From NCBI RefSeq assembly GCF_050908995.1, contig NC_135121.1, positions 3,286,001 to 3,350,000 of the forward strand: DNA of 64,000 nt. The letters run 5' to 3'. This DNA comes from Andrena cerasifolii. Taxonomy: Eukaryota > Arthropoda > Insecta > Hymenoptera > Andrenidae. Under the pieces are notes generated by a model. That model made no database searches. It worked only from the letters and a program-made list of their open reading frames with translations, and was not told where the DNA came from. The position numbers were made by a program, and so were the translations under genes. Positions 41,551-54,737 of the stretch are shown one piece after another (position 1 is the first letter of the stretch; the number at the start of each line of letters is the position of its first letter).

Positions 41551-42423
41551 ATTCGTACAACTTTTTAAACTGGAAAATAAGTTAACAGAACGAGTGACTG
41601 CAAATAATTGGATAATTATTAAATGGGATTCGATAGGGTACTTTCGAAATTAGAATAACGACTGGATGCAATATAACCCGTTCCAAAAGGAACGTTAACG
41701 TTGGCGCAGCACCGTCTATTAGCCCCTCCTTATCTATTCCTGTTCATTCATTTAGATTGGAAATGCTGAATACGCGGACTGAGTATAAATTACGATCAGT
41801 ATCTTCTGCCTTGTCATTATACATACTACTCAGAGACCCACTCGGAGCTCAGCTAACCTCAGTACCAAACTTTATCATGCAAGAATTTGTTATACGGCAG
41901 TCGATTTACATACCAAGATTTTCCTCATCCTCCTGATCTCAGATCCACTGTATCAAAAATGATTTATCTCATACTAAATTACTTGTAATCATTTTTGTAT
42001 TCTTCAGTAGTTCTCTGCTGCTGACATTATGTTATCCGATTTGGTCACATTTTAGTCAGGATAAGTAAAACAAAATTATATAGCAAACTGAAGTATATAA
42101 GGAATTGTGAATTTATATTTAGTAATTTCCCACTTCTTTTCTTAATCGTATGACTCGGATATCATATTTTATGCTGTCGGCATTTTCCAATACAATTATT
42201 CGTACGTTCCAGCTTCAAAATGCACCTGTAAATTTAGATTTTCCCCTAAATTTTCGACAAAAATAGTTAATAATAAAAAAAACAGAGACCAGAAATAACA
42301 GTTATTTGTTAAATTTTTTCGAAAAAAATTATTTTATTTAAATGAAAGTTAGTCTTCATTAAATACTGCATAAATTTTCCGAAAAGTCAAGTGATTAAAA
42401 AAATATTAAGATTTATCTGTTTT
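41551..42423. other. Non-coding; contains dispersed repeat copy 2
   Basis: 41742-41850 is the second copy of 38455-38570. The remainder is AT-rich with no gene. Confidence 0.5.
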
Positions 42424-43143
42424 GGTTACTGATAACCATTATTGTCAACGGAAATATTTTTTGGTCACTAATAACCATTATTGTCGACCGAAATATTGTT
42501 TGGTCACTAATAATCATTATTGACGACGGAAATTATTTTCGGTTACGAATAACCATTATCGATGACCAGAATTTTTTTGGTTACGAATAACCATTATTGC
42601 TGACAAGAATTTTTTTGGTTACTGTATAACTAATATCTATTGCGGAAATTTTATTTTGGTTACGGCGTAACCAATATATATTGCGGGATTTTTTTTTTTT
42701 GGTTACGGTATAACTATTGAACTATAGAATATCTGGAATGCGAACTGTGGGTATTAGGAGCCGCGGCGCGCTGCTGAAAAGAGATAGTTGCACAGCGTGC
42801 AACCCTCTATATCGTAACCAAACAAAAAATTCCCGCAATATATATTGGTTACGCCGTAACCAAAATAAAAATCCCGGAATATATAATGGTTACGCCGAAA
42901 CCAAAATAAAATTCCTGCTATATACATAGGTTATACCGTAACCAAAAAAAAATTCCCGCAATATATATTGGTTGCGCCATAACCAAAAAAATTCTTGTCA
43001 ACCATAATGGTTATTCGTAAGCAAAACAAATTCTCGTCAACGATAATGGTTATTCGTAACCAAAAAAAAATTCTGGTCATCGATAATGGTTATTCGTAAC
43101 CAAAAAAATTCTGGTCATCGATAATAGTTATTCGTAACCAAAA
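42424..43143. mobile_element. FB-like foldback element with tandem-repeat arms
   Basis: The left arm (42424 to about 42712) holds eight units of 38-42 bp starting GGTTAC or GGTCAC at 42424, 42462, about 42501, 42541, 42579, 42618, 42659 and 42701. The right arm (about 42810-43143) has eight or nine units in the opposite orientation, ending GTAACC. Units themselves contain dyads such as GGTTACGAATAACC. Left-arm subtypes (ATTATCGATGACCAGAATT outside, AATATATATTGCGGGA inside) recur in mirror order on the right. The core, about 42713-42808, is unique and GC-rich. This is the architecture of Drosophila FB elements. No coding capacity. Confidence 0.8.
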
Positions 43144-45396
43144 TCATTTAAACAAAAACATTAATTATTATGCCATACCTTTCCAAATTTAGGTTATAAC
43201 AGTTAGGGTCCCTGTAAAAAATATTAATAATCCACGTATTAAAATATGTATCTATTAATGATTTCGATTAATACTTGAGAAATGTCATTGAATAATTTGT
43301 CTTTCTTAAAACGTAAATAATAACATTCCCCATTGATTACACTTTTTTCAAATTCAATTTAAGTAAAATTGTAAACTTTAACAGCTGTGTGTTATTTCCC
43401 TCTCGTGCCAAATGAACAATATAAAACACACGAACGTGCTAGTAGATAATAGTTTCAGCAATTCATGAGTTTCTCACGTTACAAGAATAATACTTTCAAA
43501 ATATGAAATGATAAAAATCCAAAAGGAATTTTATAGAAAAATGAAATGTGCAAAAACTCCTGAGAAATTAATTTTATCGGTTACGTCAACGCACAGCGCG
43601 TCAAAGTATATGAGCGTTCGAGAAACAAAATCTCTTTAAAGAGAATATAAAGATGCATCGATTGGCATATAATAAAATATACAGTTTCATTAAAAACATT
43701 GAGGTGATTTTGTTTTTTTATTGAATAAAAAGTTTTTTATTAATATTTACTTTTGCAACTTGTTGTCAATTGAATACTGACTAACTTTTGTTCAAAACAT
43801 TTTTTGATCAAAATCTTTTTATCGCGTGTATTTAAAGTTCGAATTTTTTCATTAATGTATTTTAAATATATTATAAGCTTTCTTGAACCTATGAATAATC
43901 AAGTAAAAAAAGACTGCATTTTTTCCTCAAATCGTTGTCAATCATTTCCGGACACTCTTTTATATTTAAAAACTCCAAAATAAGGTCATAAATTCCATCA
44001 ATTTTTTTTGCTTTGGTCCAAAGAAATCCACTTTTCAAAGATATTAGAATTCTTGATCTGCACACTTCTTTCTAAAAAAAAATTATTTCTCAAATAATCG
44101 CAGGCAGTAGCAGATAAGGACGTTATTTTCATAAAATATAAAGTTAGGCGAACCAAATTAAAAAAAAAAATAACGCATACGTTTTGTTCCATATTTTTTT
44201 AAAAAGCAGGTTGAAATAAAATTTTCATTCTGGGGACTAATTGTAAGATGGTAAATAACATCGTAAACAACTACGGTAACCCAGCTACCCATAACCAAAC
44301 TGGATTCCTGAACATCTTGATGTAAATATTAGATGAAAAACATCACCCCGCAGAATATTTAATTTTTCAATTTTTGTCCACGTATCAACGCACTGCGCAG
44401 AGAAACGACGGACGGTTTTAGCATCCCTCGCAAAACATTTTTCTGCCAACCTTTAACGCCATCTTTTTTGGCCATAATTAATACGAGACATTAATAACAA
44501 TAATGCTCGGTAACGACAGGACCATCCAGCAAATTTAATATTTTGCAACATGCCGCGCCGTTCTCCCGGCATTGCCGGGCCGAATAATTTATAAAATCTG
44601 CGCGGGGATCTACGACCTGCCTCGGAAGTTGAAACGACGCCGCTTCGAGACTCGAGGGCTTCACCCTTTATAATTAGGCAACGAAACGAATTGTACCTGA
44701 CGTCCATATCGACTACCTAACTCAAACCTGACTAACGAGCTCTCGTTCCCTTTCTACACACGCAGACGCGCGTACACACTTGACTGCTAATAAATCTTTT
44801 AGCTGGATCTTCATCATTATTGGCACACGCTTAGCTTGAGTGGGATCGCGTGACTGTTGCTTTCATACACATTTGTTATAGTCGCCTCCATGATTTATAT
44901 TTCCTTAAAATTAATTACAATTCTTTGCATATGCATATATAGGGTGCCTTTTGAAAAGAGTGTCTCCTCAAGGGATGAGATTCGGACGGTAAAACGATGT
45001 AAAGTGTCCCTATGAACATATCAAAAACGTATACTTAACGAGATAAATGCCTATGAAATTTAAGTTTCCGCAATAACCGCCATTAGTTTATAATCAAAGG
45101 TCGGTATGCAGCAAAAAGGACTTACATTTCATAGAACATAATTATTGGTGTAATATTGTTTGTTACAGCTAATAGAGTATTCCATTGCTCTTTACAATAT
45201 TACACTCAAAAAGGAAACTTTAAAGGTGAAGTATCCAATGATCAAGGAAGCCATTTAAAAAATCATTACTATTATTATTATTTATTTTTTTATAGCCTTG
45301 ATGAATTTAGTATGCGAGGTTACTAAGATTACGAAGCTGTGATACCTTTAATAGTAGTTTAGTATTTATCTCACTATGCGTACGTTTCCGATAATA
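43144..45396. other. Non-coding, one GC-rich block
   Basis: AT-rich except 44400-44770, which is CpG-containing with a CCCGGCATTGCCGGG dyad near 44565-44580 and could be regulatory or a repeat. The 84-codon frame 44453-44707 has no motif. Confidence 0.4.
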
Positions 45397-45996
45397 GGGT
45401 AAACTGCACTAATACTAGCACTGCACTAATCATTGGCACTCCTGATTAAAAAGCCAAATATTAAGAAGTACAAGCTTAGAAAGTACTTTTTTACAATTTC
45501 TTATTTTTCTTTCACTACAACACTGCAAAGCCCAGTAGTTGATCTACACATTTACATCTGGCAACACCACAAAGTGGGACAAGAGCTAAGTTTTAGGCGT
45601 TTTATAAAATTTTGATAAGGGTTAGGTAAGTATATTTTGTCGCTCTAAAACTAAGTAATGGATTGAAATACAGATTTACTAAATGTTGCAGGTATTTAAT
45701 AGTGAATTAAATAGTCTGTTTAAACACTTTAAGCTTCGTTTTTAACTACATATGTCTTTGTATATAACCTCAAATTTTAGGGTGCCAATGATTGTACTTT
45801 TATGCCTATTTTCGTTTTTCATTGAATATTTTTAAAATGACAGTCTTAATTGGTACTCAAGATGTTTTATTTTAATGAGAAATCCACAATCATTGATAAT
45901 GACTGAAAATAAAAACCATATAAAAGCATCACAAAAAAATATAGACATTCCAATTGGAATTTCTGCTTAGGGTGCCAATCATTGTACAGTGTACCC
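45397..45996. mobile_element. 600-bp pogo-like MITE
   Basis: Left end GGGTAAACTGCACTAATACT and inverted right end GGGTACACTGTACAATGATT, with TA duplications (45395-45396 and 45997-45998). The GGGTGCCAAT(G/C)ATTGTAC motif is repeated internally (45780-45798) and at the right end. The GGGTA start resembles the other pogo-like ends here. A 60-codon frame (45433-45615) is not recognised. Confidence 0.65.
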
Positions 45997-46541
45997 TAAT
46001 ATATTTATATGACCTCTTCATTTTAGTTTACTTCGCCAGTCACCCTTCTGAGCTGATCTATTTCCGAGACACCCCGTATAGATATTTTTCTGCTTCACTA
46101 ACAATAAGTCACCGCAAACATTCCGCTGATTAATGTTAAACGCCCTAACTGTTACAAAATTCGTTGCGCGTTGAACCGCAATGTATTATTAATTTCAGTT
46201 TATAATAAATCGTACCAGGTTCTTGGCACATTCGAGTTTACGTAATGCTTTCAGTGCACGGTTATTATCTATCTCGAGAAGCATTACCCTTTATCTGTGT
46301 GTTATGCAACACAAACATTTCACTTTCTAATCTTATTGTCAGGTTGGCTCCCGGTAAAAATACACAGGATAAAGTAATTAATCTGCGCTCAAAACTTTGG
46401 TGTCAATTCCGAAAGGTTGCCATGGCAGCGAGGGGCTAATGAAAAAAAATTCTACGGAATTAAATACTTCGTCGATACTTTACTTGGCTTGGGCCTCCGA
46501 TAGGTACATCAATCGTGGAACGAGCAAGAGGGTAATTTGCT

Positions 46542-46838
46542 TGAAAAAATAAGTTGAAAATATAGAATAAAAATTTTTGACATCGCCCTCCATTTTCGAG
46601 AAAATTGACTGTGAATTTTAGTCGAGTACGCGTACACCAAAGTGCAGTTTCAGGTGCCTGAAAGGCGACGTGTTTTCCGCACACCGTAAACGAGTTCCCT
46701 TACCTTAGCGTGCCCCTCAGGCGCAGGACATTGTACTTTGATGCACGTCTACTCGGCTGAAATTCAAAGTCAGTTGTCTCGAAGGCGAAGTGTGATATCA
46801 AAAAAATTTATTCTATTTTTTTTCGACTTATTTTTTCG
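46542..46838. mobile_element. Foldback element of about 300 bp
   Basis: Arms 46542-46660 and 46720-46838 are inverted copies, diverged by perhaps 20 percent, with shared GAAAAAATAAGT, ATAGAATAAA and CAAAGT segments. CACCCTGTATA repeat ends lie nearby at 46073 and 46882, so it may be part of a larger unit. Confidence 0.6.
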
Positions 46839-49800
46839 TGTAGAACGGCTGCTTAAACGGATTGCCACCTGTAGTGAAACACCCTGTATAAAGCAGTGTT
46901 AAGCGGCTATGCGGGAGAGTTGTTACTGACAGCAAACATGGCCGCTACCGCGGGGGCCTCGGGCTAGCTTAACAACTTCTCTCTTACTGGCGATGCAGCA
47001 CCTTTTTGTGAATCGCTCGAGCATTATTAATCGCTTGATGTGGATTTCAAACTTATTACGTCGACTGACGTGACAGACACAGCCTGGGGCTCCTTATCTC
47101 TCTGTTCTTCACCCACAAGCACATCACGAACCTGCCTTCCCTTGCTTCTACTATTTCATTTGATGTCCGAGCCAGGTGCTTGTCCAATTGTATGCCGGCT
47201 CGTTTGCTTATTCCGCTTCGAACTCGCAGGTTATTTCGCTCGGCGCTGCGTTGCTTCCAGCGGTACCATAACATTTTGCGAAAATTGCCGCTTTAGCAAG
47301 GGGAAATAACGTCGGCAGTTTCTAGAAGGTCACACGAAGGTGTACAGGAACACCTGCGAGGTGTGAGTAAAACGCGTTTCCGTACGCTGGCTACTATCAT
47401 GGTAATTAATCGCAATTGATACTCTCGTATGAGTGTTGATTATACGCTGCAACGCAAAATTAATGTTCACACGTTCTGTACCTCCTTTTGTTGAGTGCAT
47501 GTGACTGTGGTGGCTAAGCATGTAGGTCGTTGCTTCTTGATTCATTCTCGTGACTAGAATCCATTGATTACTTTTATGCCGCAAGAATTGACTAGGGGTG
47601 ATACATGCATTGGCGAGTATTAACATTAACAGTAACTAGTGCCAACGTAACATTTTTTTACACATGTTTGAATTATTGCAAAAGTTTGGGTTACTTGCAT
47701 TTATCGACGACAGCGACGCCGACGCCGTAGACTTCCTCCGTCTTGCGACAGATGGCGGTACGTGTAAAGCAGACAGCAGTTGGATGAGCATATTGTTACG
47801 TAATAGCATTAATAACAAATATAAAAGATTCAACAACTACTTTATCTCACGCATTGGCGTATAAAATACTCTCAGTCATCTTCTTCTTCTTTTTTCTTCC
47901 TTTAACTCTAGAGTAATTAGCTTGGGCTAATTCTAGTAATTTCTTGGAAAAGAGGTTATTAATTCTCTGCACTTTAGATGCTTCTCTTGATATTTATCCT
48001 TGTAACAATTCATTATATTTTGCTACGTCGTTAGATTAAAATAATTAATATAGGACGATTACGAGATAATATAAATTTCTTTAATGTCTTCAGTAGAAAT
48101 AGTAACATTTATATGTCTGATTATATCATTGTTGCAAAAATTGTACCAGAATACTCTTTTGAAGTGCTTGCAACTTTTAGCTTTGGACTGTCACGCCTCT
48201 ATTCACCTATAAAAATGATCGTTACACGATGAATGAGGAACTCCAAAATAAAGAACAATGTAAGATTCAGACACGCTTTATTTTCAAGTACGTAGAAAGT
48301 GTCAGACAAGTTATGTTAATTTATTGTGTTAAAGAACAAAGTATTAACTATAAATACGAGTTCAATGATTTATCACACCGAAAAATACTAGTAAGAGTAC
48401 CATAAAACGTTTCATTTCTATTTACAACATCTCGTAAAGAGGCTTCTGAGAACATCAGCCGAGTATAGCCAAGGAAATTGCTGTAACCTTCAATCAAAAC
48501 ATGGTCGATAAGGAAATTAGGACGAAGAGTCATTGGGCTAAATCGAACTGTCAAAGTATGTATGTATGTACGTAGAAGTCACGTAGCTAACTGGGACTAC
48601 TACGACCCGACAGGACACAGCAGGATACAAGCAAAGGAGAGTAGGGGACGCCCCAAGAGACGTGTTCGTAGCAAACGCCCACGAACGGTGACAGCCAGCG
48701 AAGATTTATGACGCTATAAAATATCATTTGTATTTGATGTCAGAGCGAGGGCTTGATTAATGCACTGCCGAGCGCACAATGAATAACTGACGTGTTGTTA
48801 TAGTAACATCAATCTGAAAGAAGCGCGGGGTGAGCTGGTGCTCCGTTGATAAATTGTGTAGATTGGAGTTGCTGTTGCTGAGATACGATCAGCGAGCCTT
48901 CTACGATTCAATCATTAATGCTCTTTCCCTTGATAGAATCGTTGTGCATTTACTAAATTATTCCCGTAACGGCTGTTGTTATTGAGTTAAACCGAATCAT
49001 CAGGATCGGGGTGGTTGTTGCGAAGTTCCGCGGCATGCAGTTGTGCAGTATTTGAGCCAACCTACGACAGACTATACCTACGCCCTAGCTATTGTAATTA
49101 TCATATGAGCCGTTTATTTTTAAAGTGGCCTAAGTCCAGTTATGTTCGAATCGAGATATTGAAGGATTTGCGTTGGATTAAATTTAAAAATATGGGTAGC
49201 AGATGACAGTAGTATAATGTTGATGGGTTTCCAAGGGTGTCAAATTTATCATCACAATTAGCATAATTAACATTATTTAAGAAATAATATGTGTTTGATG
49301 GCTATGAATGGACTTATGCCAGTTTCAAAGTAAACGGCTCATATGATTATTTCAGCACACAATAATACATCTATTATTTATACATCGATACTCTACAGTC
49401 ACTGCTCGGACAACTACAAACTTAAGAGTAACCTTCAATTTCTTAAGTTTATTGTGTACGAATACTTACTTTGTAAAGTTTATAATAATGGATTTTTTAT
49501 AATGATTTCGGCAGGCGACATTTATTTTTTCAGAAGAAGTTATTCAAAATCTGTGTAGGGAATTCAATTTTTATGTGAAATAAATGGTCCATTACCTTAA
49601 GGATTCAATTTCCACGCTATAAAATTGTATACTGACAACGAATCGCAGATTTTGATACCACTTTGGTGGAAGATATGCTAGAAACTACTAGAGCTAGAAA
49701 TAAATGCAATTAATAAGGAATCAAAATTCCAGAAAACTCCATTTGTTTAAACAAATACATTAAAAAATTCTGGTCAATGTTAATCCATTTTCCGGTGCAT

Positions 49801-51943
49801 TTGTATGTGAAAAGTATATACCCAAGTGCAAAATGCGGGTAAAACGGAACTTTTAGTTTTGCATTACAAAAAAAGTTATTATAATTTATCTTTGTATATC
49901 CAAATGTTAAGACCAATCTTTCACATAACGATTCTACTAAAATCTGCAATTCTCCTAACAACAAAGCAAACTCTATCGAGTTCCTCCATTGGTATATTTC
50001 CTTTTATTAAACATTTAATCGTTAAAGCTATTTCACGTTATATTCAGTGCTTATGTATGAATTCACGTACACATGTACGTCTCCGTCAACCGCCTGTGCA
50101 TTATTTCACACCTTACTTTGCATACAATAAATAAATAAATAAACGTTCGACGAATGATCCTTCCGTTTTATACACTACTTGCGCAACGTGTCACTTGGAA
50201 CCGAAAGCCCGGCAAAGTTTCAGATAACTGTATAATTTAACGTATCGATCACGGGAACAGCATGGAAGTGTCGCAAAGTTTACGACATCGTCGAGACAGG
50301 GAGCTGCGTTCAGTTTGTCCCCTATAACGCAATCATTAATCACTTACCAACAATGATTTTATTCGCGGCGAGCGGTCAGGGTGTAACGTACCGTGACGCA
50401 CCTCGAACACTGGGGACGATACATCACCGCGATATGTAATATTGTCCTCGGCCCCACAAAGAAAGAGAACAGAAGAGAGCTGTCCTGGTCGGACACGTAG
50501 CCATCGACCGATCGCCCTATCGCCCAGAGCGGTGTCGATCGATCTTCCCGCGCGCGCCACGTTCAAACCGTGAAAACGTTCTTGCCACGGACGCCAACAA
50601 GAAAGCAAAAAGCGTGAAAGAAGATTGATTCCTTATGCGTATTGCAGTGCCGTGATTTATGCATTTCCTATCCGCACAATATTACCACATACATCCAGCG
50701 TCTATAGTGATACTATACGGAAATAGAAAACGGAATATCACCCGGGAAAGCCAAAGATGATTCATTATTTATGATGCTCGAGGAACAACTATGCCTCCTG
50801 GAAAATAAAAGTTTCTTAGCCAATTAATTAATGTAGATGTTTATTTGATGTTTAGCATTAGATTTTTCGTGATCTCTTTAATGTTGATAGCCTTTTATTC
50901 ATACGCAACTTAAATTCTGCCCGTTGATTTGTTCTATTGATAAAATGTGAAATGGCTAGAAACTGCAGAGGGCACCGCACACTTTTATTCAATCGGCGAA
51001 TTTGTGAATTCTTTACATTCAAGTACTTTCCGTATTAGAAACGTAAGAACGGTAGAAGGTTGCTGTCACGCAGGAAGCATAAAGCGCCCATGATGAGGCG
51101 AAAGTAGTCAGGGGGGTACTTTATCGTATATGGGCTGATTATGCACGTAAATATTTCACCGGGGATGATTCCTGAAGCGGGGTGAACGAGGTTACGCAGA
51201 GGGACCAAGCAAGAGGGATACGAGCTGGAGGGGAAAACGGCGGCAGGGAGAGGACGGGGATTTACGCGTGCAAGCCTGAACGCCCTTTATACGTCGTCGA
51301 CACCGTAATATATGACACCTATAGATCACAATTACGTGTAATGGCGCTCACTCTTGTATTCATGGCGATATTATTTCTGGTTGCCTTTCACGGTCGTCGT
51401 CGACTCTGCCTTTCTCCCCATCTTGTCCGTACGAGACTTCGGTCTGTATGCTAAGCAGCCGGTAATTCTAGTTTGATTTACTTCTCCGACTACCCCGAAA
51501 CTTTGCGGCGAACGGCCGCACTGTACTTCCAACCCCGCCGGGAAAGTGATTACGCTGGATCGGGCGATAAGTCTTTTATGGTCTTTGTTCTTTACGGGGT
51601 CGCACGGTAGCGCGACTTGCACACGGTGAAATATGCCCGCAACGATTATTTTTCTCTACTGCGAGGTTTTTAACTTACGTGCTGAAAATAGTATGATGTT
51701 TCTGGGTCAGCGATCTCCTTCGTTTTACATTAATAACGCAGAATCGCTACAAGGTGGAACTGTTTGCAATTACGTACACAGACTAATCGGGACAATTATG
51801 GGATGTACAGTAACTTGATTGTTAATATCTAAGTCTAGATAAGTATCGGTAACCTTATTAATGTAAATAGAAAGACATCGCGTACGAGTGGCATTACTTT
51901 GAACTTCGGCAGGCATTGCGCAAAATTGCAAGCGTAGTAAATA
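46839..51943. other. 5.1 kb without recognised genes
   Basis: Mixed composition. 47656-47865 holds a frame with ...FIDDSDADAVDFLRLATDGG..., too short to name. GC-elevated blocks at 46900-47340, 50180-50640 and 51060-51620 carry CpGs and might be regulatory DNA. No repeats of the window families were noticed. Confidence 0.4.
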
Positions 51944-52133
51944 TTAGGTTATTCCAAAAGGCGTTAGTATTATGAAAGAGAACAGACAACGAAATAAGTT
52001 CAATCATTAACGTGATTTCCCTCTTTCTCAATGACTTCTTGCCATCGGTTTACTAACCGGTCAGTGCCTCGTGCAAACAACTCAATAGGTTTTGAGTTAA
52101 AAAATACACTCGCTGCAGTTTCTATTTCTTCTA
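51944..52133 (-). pseudogene. mariner transposase tail with its terminal repeat
   Basis: The - strand reads ...VFFNSKPIELFARGTDRLVN then RWQEVIEKEGNHVND and stops at 52000-52002. F(F/D)..KP..F...GI..L..RW..V....G.Y is the classic end of mariner transposases. The 51944 end TTAGGTTATTCCAAAAGGCG resembles mariner TIRs and follows a TA (51942-51943). Everything upstream of about 52133, including the catalytic domain, is gone. Confidence 0.75.
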
Positions 52134-52521
52134 TGTATATAATATTTTCTATTAATAAGTAAATGAATTACTGAAACTGACAAATAAGGCAGCGAATAAA
52201 TACAGTTTATTAACATGCTTAGTAGTCTGTGTAGCATTTCTGATTTTTTTAATTCATAAATACATTATTGGGATTAAAATTACCGACCACACGCTCTAAA
52301 TTCGGTTCACTGATTGAGTGTTGATACTGAACTGGTGCTCGAAAAAGAAGACAAACGTTGGGATGGTTTAAGCAGAAAACAAACGACTGCGTCGTAAGAA
52401 ATAGGCCCATACACCAATATGTACATCTCATGTTTAAGGCGATTTTTAAGTTAGAACATGGCTGTTTTAAAAGTATGCATGTAATCAATTTTAATTAGCG
52501 TTAATGTCACTGATAATCATG
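52134..52521. other. Non-coding
   Basis: AT-rich flank of the mariner relic. The 79-codon - strand frame (52249-52488) has no motif. Confidence 0.4.
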
Positions 52522-52745
52522 GATGTTACTTCCCATACAGCACACTTCGTTGCAGGAACGTTGCAGGAACGTTGCGATGTTGCATGGTTGCAACGCAATA
52601 TTGCTGTAACGTTTCTGCAACGTTGCCGTGTAATATTGCACGGGACGGACATAGGAATATTGCTACAACGTTTTGGCAATATTCCTGTAATGTGCGCGCA
52701 ATATTGCGGCAGCATTCCTGCAATATTGCTGCAACGTTGCTGGAA
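52522..52745. repeat. Palindromic 10-mer cluster
   Basis: The words GCAACGTTGC, GCAATATTGC and close variants (GGAATATTGC, GCAATATTCC) recur about fifteen times at irregular 10-20 bp spacing. Each word is self-complementary, so the track is open in several frames on both strands. Not coding. Confidence 0.7.
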
Positions 52746-53099
52746 CTACCATTTAAACCTAAAATATTTCCGTTGTTTTTAATTATACGAGAAAATGTCT
52801 AAGGAAAAAAATATTTGCTTCAGAGAGACAATTATTCTGACGGAGATTTTTTTCTTAAGGATATATTTTCCGAAATTTCAAGATAATCGATGTTTTTTAA
52901 TGGGATGACGTATTTTCATTACTGTAACGTTATAGCCAATAAAAATACAAATTCAACCATGTATAATATGTTGTCCTGTTTGCCTAGCAATCACTTTTTT
53001 CCTGAGACATTTTCTCGTATCATTAAAAACAACGGAGATATTTCAAGTTTAAATATTAGGTGACACACCCTGTATATTTTAATTTATAGAATGACACAG
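52746..53099. other. Non-coding; CACCCTGTATA repeat end
   Basis: GACACACCCTGTATATTTTA near 53062-53081 matches the repeat end seen elsewhere in the window. An inverted pair around GAGAAAATGTCT (52789-52800) and AGACATTTTCTC (53004-53015) suggests another hairpin element of about 260-300 bp. Confidence 0.5.
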
Positions 53100-53225
53100 G
53101 GTGACAGTTGTAGTACATACCTAATGTTACAAAACCCTAATGGAGTTTGTCAAAATGAGCCTTCGTTTTTGAATAATTTGAGTTTAAAGTTTGGCACGGT
53201 AGGAAAATAAGTTCGAATACGTAAG
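53100..53225 (+). repeat. Diverged copy of the 5092-6356 foldback arm
   Basis: Aligns with about 5140-5270: TGTTACAAAACC, GCCTTCGTTTT and TTTGAGTT(C/T)AAAGTTT in the same order and spacing. Confidence 0.6.
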
Positions 53226-54737
53226 CAATCTTATCAATCAGGTCGGTCGGTTCGCGAATCCTCTTGGGGGAAAAGAACTTTCTATGAGAAAAAGAGAAAG
53301 TTATTTATATTTTTGGCCCTACTGCCCAAAACGTTACAGGAGGCGGACATATGAATATTGCTACAGCGTCGCGTTGCTGTAGGGGTTACATGATCTTCGA
53401 TTTGCTACCGTTTCTATCCTTAAATGAGTTCCAAATAAATATGCGTGAATGTTGTGAACTTTGACAAAATAACATTTATGAGTCTACCTCACTTTTTATC
53501 AAACTTACAAAAACTAAATTTTGTAATGGAGTCGAGAAAGGTTAATAAAAGACGTGTCGTTCGTTCGGCTGGTTAGCAACAACTGCTTTATTCGACGCGT
53601 CGGCTGCAGACGGAGGCCTACCTTGATCGCCCTCTGTTTGCAGCCAGACGCTCCACGGCGAACGCAGCGTCGCTTGGCCCGTTTTGTATAATAATTCTGT
53701 CCTTACAAATTCTTGTTCACGTTTTTCGAAAATTAGTATACTTGTTTCTCAAAGTAACAAGCAAATGTATGAATACTTAGAACCTTGAACGATCTTTGAA
53801 TAAGGAAAAAATTTAATCATATCCTAGATATTGTCGTCTGCTTCCTACAACTTTGAAACACTCTTGTCTTTCACTTAATTTGTCCATAGTTGATATTCGA
53901 AATGAAAAATAAACTTGGGGCATAGGCAGTGAAAGCAAAGTCTATTGAATTTGAAAAGAAAAGCATGTGCGTTAATTATTCTTAAAAAATAAGCCACGAT
54001 TAAAGATTACAGATTCCAAATTTGGCTTTTCTTTGAGCATACCAAAGTCTTACGTCAATTTCGCGAGAACTTCTGTAACCTACCGTATATTTGGAAAAAC
54101 TCGATAATGTATGTATTGTCAAATCTTATATCACCTGACGTGAAATATTTCAAGGGGAACAAAACAGATGTCGTGGAAACATTGGTTTGCAAGTGTTTCT
54201 TTATGGAGTTATAACCATTTAAAATTACAAGTTATAGAAAAGAATTCAGCAAAGCGCCTACTTTGAACACTTTTCCTAATATGCAATTCGAAAACTGAAA
54301 GAGGAAGCAGTTGTGAACCTTTGGTTGTCTTTATCTTTTTAATATGGTTAGTGCAACACGCTGGTAAGTTTGAGCAAATAATTTAGAAACACAACTTTCT
54401 ACAATTTTGAGGAAAACTTTCTACAACTTTCAATGTGCCTTACAGGATAAGGAGAATTATCAAGCAATTAGATAAATAAATTCTGAAAATGTGATTAGCT
54501 GATAGGAACGACCAATGTTACACGAGGAATCCTAGGCAATAGTCACTCAGGGGCTACAGGACGTAGTTAACGCAATTGCAAATGTGTTAGCGGAACGAGA
54601 CATCATTACATACAAAACGGATGTTCACTGATTATTATGACAACCAATGTATATTCGCTTCATCCTTGTAGCCTGTAATATTACGTTGCCATATGGAAGG
54701 TCTAAGATGCATATATTCATCAAACACCATTTACAAG
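53226..54737. other. Non-coding; one GC-rich hairpin
   Basis: At 53600-53645 GGCTGCAGACGGAGG pairs imperfectly with CCTCTGTTTGCAGCC. The GC-rich 53545-53690 may be an LTR or other TE fragment. The rest is AT-rich. Confidence 0.4.

Noticed and set aside
42424..43143. CRISPR array
   Set aside because: Unit length is CRISPR-like, but units are contiguous, change orientation at the centre and have no distinct spacers; the sequence context is eukaryotic.
52491..52802. Four overlapping Cys/Asn-rich frames
   Set aside because: They result from palindromic GCAACGTTGC and GCAATATTGC words.
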